Assembly: GCA_020881915.1 (NCBI GenBank)
Contig: JAJFPB010000008.1
Coordinates: 682,001 to 746,000 of the forward strand
DNA from: Paramyrothecium sp. XJ0827
Taxonomy: Eukaryota > Ascomycota > Sordariomycetes > Hypocreales > Stachybotryaceae
Direction: 5' to 3'
Length of the DNA: 64,000 nt
The position numbers and the translations under genes are program-made. Under the pieces are notes generated by a model. That model made no database searches, had not been told where the DNA came from, and saw only the letters and a program-made list of their open reading frames with translations. Numbering within the stretch: position 1 is the first letter of the stretch; every line of letters starts with the position of its first letter. Positions 10,167 through 20,024 of this stretch are shown here, in pieces.

Positions 10167-11252
10167 CTAACGTCGGTATATAAATGCACCTTCAGGCTCC
10201 ACCATCAGTCCATCGACCTGACACCACCTGTGCCTCACGATGCCAGGTGGATTATTTGACGGATTGAATGATCTTGCGTCTACTCCATCACACGTCCCCG
10301 ACATGATCCTCCAATTCCAATCAAAGGGGGAGCGGGCCGGTCCCAGTTGCTGATACACGGCTATCACGACAGCCCAACCCTCTGCATCGCCGTTATGAGT
10401 GATATCAATGCAGTAATCCGTCATACACACGGCACAGGAATTGACAGATGCCGTACACGCTGCAAAGTACTCGGGTGGACAACTGCTCCTCGCTATTTCG
10501 AGAACAGAAGCCCTTGACTCCCGCTCTATCTCGGGAATCCCGGATCTATAGTCGTGCCGGGATGCAGAATGCGTGGACAGATGGTCGCAGATTCGGGGGC
10601 CGTGTCTGTTGAAAAAACGCCTTAGCATCTTTGCGTCACCCCGGCTATGGGAGGCGGTATAAACGGAGCACACGATGAGTTGGTCGTTGATGAGTCTGGC
10701 GCGCCATGTACCCGAGGGCTCAACTTCGGTATCGTGGTCATGCGTTTGCAAGCTCCCGAGCAACCCCCCGACAGGAATCCCGTGCGCGTCACCATAAAAA
10801 TGTGCATTCATAATTACACGTGCAACACGATACGGGATGCAGAGACTATAATGACTGAGCCAAATATAGAAACCCCGTTCGAGCCTACACGGAAGGTTTT
10901 CGCCTGGATCTGCGAACAAGCTGCCTCCGTTGATAGCAGGGGACCAGGATTGATACCATGGATGAAGTGTGGTGCAGTAGTGGCAGAAGTAGAGGTGTGC
11001 TGTGTCCTTCTCGAGAAGGAGCAGAAGCTTTCTTCTCTCATGCAGACTCAATTTCAGGGCTGGCGGGAAGCAAAGCCCATGGAGTGTCCGGCAGGTCAGT
11101 GCAAGAGATACGAGAGAGGGTTTGTCGAGATGTGCCCCTACCAACAAGTAGAGTTCCGGGGGCAATGGAAGCCGGTTGAGTTCTGGTTCTGGCATTGGCT
11201 GATGCCTCCGGAGTAATTGAACCAAGCGCCTGTATATTCGAACCAGCACCAT
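10167..11252 (-). CDS. F-box domain protein
   Basis: Single-exon gene; from ATG 11252 it gives 361 residues. The open frame extends upstream, so starts at 11336 or 11378, or a short 5' exon, remain possible. The N-terminal half contains an F-box (LPLPPELYLLVGAHLDKPSL, then VSLALTCRTLHGLCFPP) as in fungal F-box proteins that link substrates to SCF ubiquitin ligases. About 25 residues on is a CHYC pair (FCHYCTTLHPW) typical of a fungal F-box group, which may bind zinc with later cysteines. The C-terminal two thirds have no recognised repeats. The substrate is unknown. Confidence 0.7.
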   Translation of the reverse strand: MVLVRIYRRLVQLLRRHQPMPEPELNRLPLPPELYLLVGAHLDKPSLVSLALTCRTLHGLCFPPALKLSLHERRKLLLLLEKDTAHLYFCHYCTTLHPWYQSWSPAINGGSLFADPGENLPCRLERGFYIWLSHYSLCIPYRVARVIMNAHFYGDAHGIPVGGLLGSLQTHDHDTEVEPSGTWRARLINDQLIVCSVYTASHSRGDAKMLRRFFNRHGPRICDHLSTHSASRHDYRSGIPEIERESRASVLEIARSSCPPEYFAACTASVNSCAVCMTDYCIDITHNGDAEGWAVVIAVYQQLGPARSPFDWNWRIMSGTCDGVDARSFNPSNNPPGIVRHRWCQVDGLMVEPEGAFIYRR

Positions 11253-12803
11253 GTTGCAGTTGTCGATGGCTTGAGCGGCTAAGGAAAGGCAGGTCCGTAT
11301 TCGTGGTTGAGGAAAAACGTTAACCAAAGGAGACATCGATTCTTTATAACGTGAAATTCGTGTCAACGGTACCTTCATGGCCAGCTGCAGCTCTTCCTGG
11401 GCCCAGACATCACGCAAGCGGAGACTGCAGACTTAAACCTACCTTGTTTTTATTACCTCCATGGAGATCTAGGCAGGGACTTGTAATTCATACTCGCAGC
11501 TTTGCTAACGTAGATAGACGAATCATCATGGTTTGCAAGGAATATACTTCAGTGGCTGTCCATTATGGTCCGATCTTGCCGTGACATTGCAGGACTCTCA
11601 TGGTAAATTCGGAAGTGCAGGCTGGAGGGTAAGCAACATTGTGACCAGATAAGTCACAGTCACAGGCATTGAAGATTTTTGGGGATGCAGATGCAGAGCG
11701 TGACAAATGAAGCCCATGGTACATCTTGAGACATCGCAAGCTAGCGAAATCACAATGAATTGCCGTGCCTTTTCATCCAAAGAGGGAGCACAAAGTGGCT
11801 CCTCCTCGCTAACTGTCTAGCAAGCCCGAGTGATGAGGTTGATTGGGTCATCTTGTGCCGCAGGGATGTGAATTACACTCCCAGAAATCTTGCGGCGAGA
11901 AAGAGCTGAAGGGTAGATTTACTACCCGCCAGAGTGCCTTATCATCGTTCTTACTAGCTCGAGGTACGCTCAACAGCTTCTTGTATAAAGCATCGAATGA
12001 AGGTTCAAGTGAGCCACAATGTTTGACCAGTGTTATTTACCCGGCTGCTAGCCTCTTGCCCTCGAATTTAGAGGCGCAGTGCAGAGCTCAACATATTCAC
12101 CTGACCTCAAGGCCGTGAAGAGGCTGGTGACTAGCACAATGTACCGTGAGGCTCCTCACACCATCTATCAGATGGTTACTCAAGTCCAGCTATCGAGAAA
12201 TGTCAATCATGAAACAGATTCTTGTGGATGTTGATGGATGAGGCGAGATATTCCGACTGACGAGGCTCATGAGTATCTCAATATGAGCTTTCGGGTGAAT
12301 TGATGAAGGAGAAGTAGACCTGAAGTCTTGGTAGCACAGAAATGAGGGCTGTACATGATAGTCCTGGCTACTACGAGCCCAACCCTGGTGTCTTGTCAGG
12401 CATAAAACACTGATATTACCGTTTTGACCACTGAATAGTATTACGGTTAGTCTTTTAGTGATTAAAACGATGATATTACTGTTTTATCCCTTTGAAAATA
12501 CGGTGGGTGTGCTGCTAGCTGAGTATAAATGAACTGGAGTTTTGATGTGATGTGGCTACCACGATTCATATGATTCAAGTACATATGAATAAGTAAAGGC
12601 AACAAAGAGAACCCAGCAACGAAGAACAAAAACCATTTGCTCAGCTTCTGGAAATTTTAGGCAGCGTGTCATTGCCAGCCGGTGATCTCATGGAGTAAGC
12701 CGCGGCCGTCTCACCTCTCAACCCCGCCATCCATTTCCATCGAAAGTTCCCACTTACACGGCGAGGTGTTGCGTGCACGTCATCACCAACTCAACTCGAC
12801 GAA
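11253..12803. other. Intergenic with short paired repeats
   Basis: No gene is supported over about 1.5 kb. Two imperfect 28-bp copies lie 60 bp apart at 12402-12429 and 12462-12489. A TATAAA at 12524-12529 stands about 280 bp before the NmrA-like ATG and could be its TATA box. Confidence 0.45.
12402..12489. repeat. Pair of 28-bp imperfect repeats, 60-bp offset
   Basis: Copy 1 at 12402-12429 and copy 2 at 12462-12489 share TAAAAC, TGATATTAC and GTTTT. Within each copy AAAAC and GTTTT are inverted, so each could fold into a weak hairpin. They lie upstream of the NmrA-like locus. Confidence 0.5.
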
Positions 12804-13771
12804 ATGACACAGCCATTCAAGAATATTATGCTGATGGGTGTAAGTTTCTCAAAAGGGGGAGTCAGAACGGTTACTAACCAAGTCAATAACTCTAGGCCGG
12901 GGGTCTTCTCGGCACCAAGATCCTCGACGCCCTCCAGAAAGAGGACGCCTTCAATCTGACCATTCTTTCCCGCAACTGCTCACACTCCGTGTTCCCTTCT
13001 CATATCAAGATCCACAAGATAGACGATGATTACCCTCTGGATCAGCTTATCGAGGCTTTCAAAGGCCAGGATGCCGTTGTCTCATCGCTGCCAGGGCGGC
13101 CGTATGAAACACACCTGCGCATGATCGACGCCGCGGTGGAGGCGGGCGTCAAACGATTCGTCGCGTCGGAGTACGGCAACAATACTTGCCCAGCGGCCGC
13201 GGATCTCGTCCCTCTCTATGCCGACAAGGCCAAGATCGCTGCGCATCTCCGGGGCAAGGAAAGCACCGGCCTGACCTGGACGGCCATTCACACCGGTTAG
13301 TTTTTCGACTGGGGGCTCGACTATGGATGGTTCGATTTCAACCTGGGCCAAAAGCGAGCCACCATCTACGACTCTGGACACAAGCGGTGGTCCACGTCGA
13401 CCATCGGCACCGCGGCCGCCGCCGTGTCCAAGGTGCTCCTGAAGCCGGATGAGACGAGGAACAAGGCTGTCTTTGTCGCTTCTTTCACCGTGTCTCAGAT
13501 GGAGGTCCTGGAGGAGCTGGAGAAGGCGACGGGCACGCAATGGGAAACGCGCAGGCTGATTTCGGAGGAAGCGCTGGCCAAGGCGGAGAAGCTGGCGGAT
13601 CAGGACTCCTCGGCCGCCCTGAAGCTTCGCATCTTGATGCTGCTGTATGCGGAGGACGCCGACAGGGGAGCAGACTTTGAGAAGGACGGCTGGCTTAGCA
13701 ACGAGATGCTTGGCCTACCTGTGGAGAGTTTGAGCGATGTTGTCGCTCGGGTTGTCAAGCGAACATCGTGA
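12804..13771 (+). pseudogene. NmrA/isoflavone-reductase-like gene with an in-frame TAG
   Basis: Exon 1 is 12804-12839 and the 56-nt intron ends in CTCTAG at 12895. From 12896 one frame stays open to the TGA at 13771, except for a single TAG at 13298-13300 (codon 147 of a would-be 303). The N terminus has the Rossmann dinucleotide motif MGAGGLLGTK, followed by FVASEYGNN, the lysine-containing YADKAKIAAHL and, just after the stop, FFDWGL and RATIYDSG. These are hallmarks of the NmrA-like/isoflavone-reductase branch of atypical short-chain dehydrogenases, which bind NAD(P)H. The stop falls directly before the conserved FFDW segment. No canonical intron removes it without deleting that segment. 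It is either a recent nonsense allele, a readthrough codon or a sequence error; the rest of the frame is undamaged. Confidence 0.65.
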
Positions 13772-14295
13772 CAAGTCACCGTTCCGTAGCCACGGACTTT
13801 GCAATGTTGTGCCATTGAGTCACACAGTCTCTTGAGCCTATGATCGTTATCCTGCATTCCAAGGTTGCTGACATTGTGAACAAGTCTCTTGATTAAACAC
13901 AATTTGACACCAGTGATTGACATCTTGATGTAGCTCCTACAGATCAAAGAAACATGTGTAGTGATGCAAGCATCCTGTACAATGGCACGGTTCACAATGA
14001 CACAAAGAGTTGTTGTAGTTTCTCTTAATGAGTATGTTCTTCATTATACTTGGCTGATTCCCTTGTCTAGATGAACACTGCACACTCATCGTTGCTCAAT
14101 CTATGAAAAATGCACGAGGACTGCATCCATACTCTAGGTATATAAATGCGTCGCTCGGGCTGGCTTCCAAGTACGTTTCTACAGATCCCAGACATCGGAA
14201 AGACGAACAAGCAGCCCAGCAGACCTACAACACTTTTACACGGTAAGATAATCATCACAAGTTAAACTATTCAGGATACACATAGTTGATACGCA
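13772..14295. promoter_or_regulatory. Promoter region of the F-box-like gene
   Basis: No coding sequence is seen. A good TATA box (TATATAAA, 14139-14146) lies about 150 bp upstream of the ATG at 14296. No other element is recognised. Confidence 0.5.
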
Positions 14296-15042
14296 ATGGC
14301 GCAGTCTCCTTTGGTTCGTGTCCCCCCCGAGATCCTCGAGAAGATTCTGACTCACGTCGCCGACAACATCAGCGCCCCAGCAATCCTCGTTTCGGGCCCC
14401 ATAGACAACGGGGGGTCGGCACCGCCTGACTTCAAGGCCTTCGCTTGTGACGGACGCAGGCTGGACTGGCACCTCGATGTCGCCAGGTTGTGGGTGGACT
14501 TTGACCACGATGACCCCGACGAATCAGTGCAGCTCATTCGGCGCGGAGACTACTCTTCGCTGCTCGCCGCGGCGCGCACATGCACCGCTCTCCACGCGGA
14601 GGCGATGCGCGTGCTCTACAGCAAGCCGGTGCTGCGGTTCCTCTGCCTCGAGGACATGCATGACTTCCTCGCCAGCCTCCCGCCGCACTGCGCCGGCCTC
14701 GTCCGCAACGTCAGGGTTTCCATTCCCATCTACCCCCCGATTCCGCAGGAGCACGTCCCGGAAGGCCACGACGACAACGACATCGGCGTTGCCATGGACT
14801 ACCTGCGCAGCTTCATATCCCTGGCCCCGGGTCTGGCTCGGCTGACCGTGGCAACGCACGTCCTGAACAACGATTGGACGGATGATGAGGAGGCGCGCGA
14901 CGAGGGTGAAATCATGGTGGAGGAACACCGAGATGCGATTGACCGTATGAAGAGCATTTTGGAGCTCGAGGACGGCTGTACTTTCCAGTTTGATCATGAG
15001 GTGGTCATCGCTAGAGACGTGAATAGCTTGGTGGAAGACTGA
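14296..15042 (+). CDS. F-box-like protein with a split motif
   Basis: Single exon, 248 residues, ATG 14296. It begins with an F-box first half (VPPEILEKILTHVAD). The second half (LLAAARTCTALHAEAMRVLY) comes only after an insertion of roughly 60 residues rich in Asp and Pro. The following segment (FLASLPPHCAGLVRNVRV) is the usual continuation of fungal F-box-like proteins. The C terminus is acidic. By analogy it would be an adaptor of an SCF ubiquitin ligase, but the inserted loop could prevent Skp1 binding, so this is an inference. Codon use is strongly GC-ending in the first two thirds. Confidence 0.6.
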   Translation: MAQSPLVRVPPEILEKILTHVADNISAPAILVSGPIDNGGSAPPDFKAFACDGRRLDWHLDVARLWVDFDHDDPDESVQLIRRGDYSSLLAAARTCTALHAEAMRVLYSKPVLRFLCLEDMHDFLASLPPHCAGLVRNVRVSIPIYPPIPQEHVPEGHDDNDIGVAMDYLRSFISLAPGLARLTVATHVLNNDWTDDEEARDEGEIMVEEHRDAIDRMKSILELEDGCTFQFDHEVVIARDVNSLVED

Positions 15043-15529
15043 GCGTGAATATGGTCGTGATGACCTTGTCATAAGTGCGAATGAAAGGCAGGTCAACGCT
15101 GGTCGCTGGCTAGGATTTGATTCTGAGAAATGGTCATTCAGGGCAGGCCCTGGAAGAATTCTTGGACAGAGAGAACAACCCAATACACTTTTTCAACCAA
15201 CAACGGTGCCAACTAAACCAACTCGTGTTAAAGACTCAAAGACGTGCTGTCTCTTTGTCTCCTCTCGTGTAAATTCTTTAACTGAATCACATGTACGTAG
15301 GCGAATATCACAGATACAGACGCGGATGATTCTCGTGATTGATGTAGTAATTAATAGTAGTCAAGTGTATTAGTCCGTCGTAAGGTGTATTAGTTAATTA
15401 TGTATTCCATGCAAGCGCTCTCGCTTCTTCAAAACCATGCTCAAGCCAACAAGCAGCAAAACCCATTCGTCGTGAGGCATTCCATTAATGAGTGTCGTTA
15501 GAGTGTACTTGTGTGTCGCTGTTCCTTTC
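15043..15529. other. Convergent intergenic spacer
   Basis: 3' flanks of the F-box-like gene and the secreted-protein gene. AT-rich stretches around 15330-15410 probably include polyadenylation signals. No gene is seen. Confidence 0.45.
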
Positions 15530-16246
15530 TCAAGGTCCGTAGCTCTTCCAGTTGAGGGCAGTAACGTCATTGTAGCAAGGCGAGTCGAGGGCGAACTCGT
15601 GGCTAGCCAGGGAACCAGCAGGGAGGTCATCCAGCGTGGCACACTGGGGGACTAGGCGGACAGGCGCACAACCCTTAGGGATGTTCTTCTTGATGGTGCC
15701 GCTCTCGTCGACGGTGGTCTCGGCATGCTTGATGGTAATGAAGTACTTGCCAGCGTAGTAGGCGAGGCTGGTGTTACAGGCCACAAAGGTCTCAGGGACA
15801 AGGAAGGCATAGGGCTCAGGGAGGCGAGACAGACGGAGCCCAGCTGTGCCAGGGCCGTAGTTCATGGTAGCCGTCGCCACGGTTTCGGAGCCCTGGTCGA
15901 GCGCGAGCTGCAGGCCCTGGGGCGAAGGAGGGGTGCCGCCGTCGCTGAGAATGTTGGATCCGCCGTTGAAGTACTCTGTAGCAGTGCCATTCTGGTAGAA
16001 GACGCGGGCCCTCTCAACGTCGGAGATGATGCCGACGAGAGCCTGGCCGGCACCCGTGTGTATGCTGGCGACGTAGGAGTTCTGGATCGACGGCGAGAAG
16101 TCGGCGGAGAGATCCGTCACGTTAAGAACGAGGTTGAAGCCTTTTGAAGACTCCTTGGGAGGGTAGTTGGGGCCAACTTCTCGCGAGCCGAGGGGGGTGG
16201 CAGCAGCCAGGCCGAGGAGGCCAAGAGCGAAGACGTTGGATATCAT
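15530..16246 (-). CDS. Secreted protein of unknown function
   Basis: Single exon, 238 residues, ATG 16246. The N terminus (MISNVFALGLLGLAAATPL) is a clear signal peptide with likely cleavage after residues 16-17. The mature part has several N-glycosylation sequons (NVT, NGT, NTS) and few cysteines: one in VACNTS and others near the C terminus (GCAPV, PQCATL, SPCYNDV), which could form disulfides. This architecture resembles a family of small secreted fungal proteins lacking a known activity; I cannot name it firmly. An extracellular or cell-wall location is inferred. The leader contains a long hexanucleotide repeat. Confidence 0.75.
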   Translation of the reverse strand: MISNVFALGLLGLAAATPLGSREVGPNYPPKESSKGFNLVLNVTDLSADFSPSIQNSYVASIHTGAGQALVGIISDVERARVFYQNGTATEYFNGGSNILSDGGTPPSPQGLQLALDQGSETVATATMNYGPGTAGLRLSRLPEPYAFLVPETFVACNTSLAYYAGKYFITIKHAETTVDESGTIKKNIPKGCAPVRLVPQCATLDDLPAGSLASHEFALDSPCYNDVTALNWKSYGP

Positions 16247-16314
16247 GATTGATTTGGGTGGATGATTAGATATTAGTGAGAAAAGGTGGGAATCCTTGTT
16301 GAATGGAATGCTGG

Positions 16315-16410
16315 GGATGTGGATGTGGATGTGGATGTGGATGTGGATGTGGATGTGGATGTGGATGCGGATGCGGATGCGGATGCTGATGCTGATGCTG
16401 ATGCTGATGC
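16315..16410. repeat. Compound hexanucleotide microsatellite
   Basis: Sixteen 6-bp units in three blocks: eight GGATGT, four GGATGC, four TGATGC. It lies 70-165 bp upstream of the ATG of the secreted protein and downstream of a TATA-like CTTATAAG at 16457-16464, so it is probably transcribed in the 5' leader. Confidence 0.9.
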
Positions 16411-16456
16411 GATGCTGAACTCTCTTGTCGACGGAGAAGGAGGAGGAGATGGCCTT

Positions 16457-16464
16457 CTTATAAG
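16457..16464 (-). promoter_or_regulatory. TATA-like box of the secreted-protein gene
   Basis: The palindromic CTTATAAG is the only TATA-like element close upstream of the ATG at 16246, at about 210 bp. It places the microsatellite inside the likely 5' UTR. Confidence 0.4.
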
Positions 16465-19400
16465 CCGGTAGTGTCCAGGCACGAACGAGGAAACTTCACG
16501 GGAGCTTCCCGCCCGGACCAAGGCAGGAACGCTCTCACGGCCATGCTTTGCCACCGGCGAAGGCTGCCCTCGCAAGCCTCCCCTCCTCACCTCGGAGGCG
16601 ACACGAACCCTCTGGGGAATGCACAAGTGACTGGTTTGACTGGGACGGTGGAGGTGGAGACCGGCTAGTGGGATGGCCGGGTGGAGCGGCCGGCGATCGC
16701 GACCCGACGCGGCGCATCATAAGGTTCAGCACCAAAAAAAGTTGTGCAGCCACCCGCTCGCTCCCTCGCTCGCTTCTTTCAACGAGAGCCGCTTGCTGCT
16801 GGTGCTCCCTGGGCGGGGCTCTCCGGCCCATCGTTCGTTCGTCTTGTCTAAAATGGCTCGCCGCGGGGAAAGCGAACGGCGATCATGCACGCTGGCCGTC
16901 TATACGGGACAGGCCCTGGTGGAGGGGTCGTGATATGCACGTGGTGCCTGTCTGTTTGAATTCCCCGATGCAGCATCATCGTCACTTTGGGCAACGCTGC
17001 CGGTTGGTTTGACTCCCCAAGAGGGAGCATTATGGCACAGCCGAGTTCCCAGCGGCAGATGTCGTTTCTCTTTCCTCATGGCGGTGTTCCGAACAAGCCT
17101 AGCAGCGCTGTTGTGTGCATGCCAAGGGGCCCGCCGGTGGAGCGGCTCTGGTCGCCTCCGTGTGAGCTGCCGCCATATGTCCGTGCCCTTTGCGTGAGAA
17201 AATAGCAACCGGACATGCCATGCCATGCCATAAAGACTGCCGGGCTTCCGTTCACGAGAAAACCTACATTTCAATGCAGAGCGCTGGCCACACCGCACAA
17301 AATCGCTCGTCTTCGCCTCGCCGGTGGGATGCCGTATTTTTCACAGGTAATCGCCGTAACGCGATCAATCATCATGACCTGATCAAGACAAAGACAAAAA
17401 CAAAGCACACATGTCTGGATTCCATGACACGACTTGCTCTAAGCTCCAGCGTCATGTCTCGCCCCACGGACAGAGCCGATGGCATGGCACAGCGAAAAGT
17501 TAACGTCTGATGGCCGGTACCCACATGAGAACAGACCCAGACCGCGAGCATGCCAAAGGGACCAAACTCTAAAACAGCACAGAGGCCAGCACGCTTAACT
17601 GCTTGCTACGTAGCATCAAAGGAAGATCCGGGTCCAAGTGGGCTTGCGTCCGGGCCTCCCAGGCGTTTGGCCGGTACGATTGGTTGTGCTACGAGAGCGG
17701 GAGCGGAGTCGAAAACGGCACGACCACGGCTGCCACATGTCTAGACCTCGCTCCACTTGTCAATGAACAAATAACCTCACCTTGAACCAAAGACAACCGC
17801 GGGGGTTCTGGTGAGGTGAAGGGCACAGTAGCGGCGACATCGAATTGAGTTTACGTGGGGAATATGGTTTGAGTGCAAAACGACTGCGCTGATCCAGACG
17901 GCCCCTCGTGCCACTTTTCCTCTGCGACTCGGAGGAATAGATGGCTTCACATGTGACCGATCGGACACGGTTGAACGTCGATTTTCATTCAGAGCGGGCT
18001 CCGACCACGGCCTCCACCTCCGAATACACGGATCACTCGCCGAGGCCATCGCTAGGAAGTGTCCAAAGCGGGGAGAAAACTGGAGTGCCCGTGGTGATTC
18101 GCGATTGTGATCGAAGGAAACGGTCATAAGATCACGTAGACCAAGAACTTGGTTGAGCTAGCCCAACAAATGCATCGAAACCGCGCGTCATCGAGTTGGT
18201 TGTAGGAAGTTCGAAGCCAAGAAACTTGAAAGGGGCTCTCGGGGGAGAACGTGGGCACAAAGACGTTGCCGAGTATTCACTCGTTTTCTTGTGATTTGGC
18301 GGAAATAACTGGGTGATAAGATGTGAGCAGTGTCATCAGGATCCGTTCTTCAAAGTCGGAAGCGAAGTATAGGGTAGTTAAATTTGGCATGTCCCGCCGC
18401 TGTCAGATCAATAGGTATGTCGCCTCTAAGACGGAATGTTAGCCTAAATCATTGCATGGTACTCGACAATAGCAAGGATGGCAGAAACCAAGGCGGTGCC
18501 TTATTGTGACCCGGCTGTCGATTGCTCAAATTCGAAGAAGACTTCTGCTGCGCCAGCCAGCACTGGAGTGGGATGGTGCTCGACATGATGCTGCGAAGAT
18601 GCGTCGACCCTCACTGATAACACGGCTCACCAAATCGAGCGAGGTTTGCGGCCGGTAACAACGTCTGAACGAAAGTCTAGATCGCATGATGCGGGCTGTG
18701 TTGTTTCCAATGCGTAACACAAAATGCACTTTCGTGCAAGGCATATGCAGGAGTAAGCATCGGTTCAGGTTGACGATAGATCCAGAGCGGTCCTTCGATA
18801 TCAACCTGCAGGTTGAGGGCAACCTCTCAGGGTCTGTAAGAAGTCGGACGCTTCTCGGAATGGTGGATCAGGTCCATGATGCAACGGCAGTTGGGCCCTT
18901 TAAGTAGAGGTCCGTTCGAGAGGGAGAACAGCAGAGAGCTGGGTGGTCAGAAGGTGAGGAGGCCCCAGTGATCCCCGGCCTTTGTCGCTTGGTGGAGAGG
19001 CCCAGACCCCGCGCTAGATGGACAATTGACGTCGTCAGCTGTGGTTTCAGATTGTGTAATAGCCAATGGGTTCGGAGTGCTTCGGCTGGAAGGAGAGTCG
19101 ATGCGCCGCGCCGCCCTTGACGCCGTGCTCCTGCGCGCATGCCCATTCTGTAGAGCTTCGAGGTATTCTGGGGTCAAGCTCGATGTGTCCTAGACGCAAT
19201 GATAATCCATCCATCCCCACCAACGATGAAGCTCAATCCCTGCTCACACGACCCCACTTGCCGCATCTGCAATACCGAACCCCGAGATATGTCCCAGCGC
19301 CTGGCGCCCTGCACTGGAGCTGTCCAGACCAAAGCCCGCTGCCGCAGCTCATCACCAGCTAGTGTGCATGGCCCAGGTACTGGTAGATAGGTGGCAGGCT

Positions 19401-20024
19401 ATACCTGAGGAGCACGTTACAGTACCTCCTTGTTTCCCCTCCGCCCAGCTGCAGCCCCGAAGGTGGAGAAACTTCCCAGCTGCGGGGCAGAGGGAGGAGA
19501 CGCAATGGTGCAGACCAGAGATGCCGAAGCGGGAGCGAGAGGAACGGGAGGCGCGGCAATTGGGAGCATCGAAAGCTGTCGTACGCTGGCAACACAGTTT
19601 CAGTTACCTCACGCGGGTGGGCGGATGCGGAGGGGAGCAGTAGCCTTAGCCTTCGATAGGCCGTGATGCATGCGTGGCACGAAACGACGCCCAGGGCTTG
19701 GACGACGAGGAAGAGGGGTAACCATGATTTGCATTGATGGCTTTTGGCCCATCGCGATGTACGAGCACGGGAAGCATAAATAACCAGCGCCGACCAGGCG
19801 AAGAGCTGTCCCGTTCCCCTGAACGAACCTTGTCTTGTCTGTCTTCATCCATCCTCCACCAACACTGTTGTTGTTGTATACACTTCCGTCTTTCCACAGG
19901 CAAGCTCACGAACATTGGTTGCAGCCACTTTTCCACAACTGCGCACCAATCTCAGTCTCCTCGCTGAGAACCGGCTACTCAACACACTCCTCACACACTC
20001 AATTGACTACACAAGTCGTTCAAA
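16465..20024. other. Long gene-poor region
   Basis: About 3.5 kb with only short, unrelated frames on both strands. Base composition is ordinary and there is no strong AT bias, so it is not a RIP island. The last 300 bp should contain the formate dehydrogenase promoter; CATAAATAA near 19777 is a weak TATA candidate. A non-coding RNA or lineage-specific small gene cannot be excluded. Confidence 0.45.

Noticed and set aside
13296..13358. A 63-nt intron removing the TAG in the NmrA-like gene
   Set aside because: It would delete the conserved FFDWGL region, uses a weak GAG acceptor, and lacks a branch-site-like sequence.
16535..17012. Overlapping frames of 98-154 codons in the gene-poor region
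   Set aside because: No start context, splice sites or family resemblance, and frames overlap on both strands as expected by chance in GC-rich DNA.
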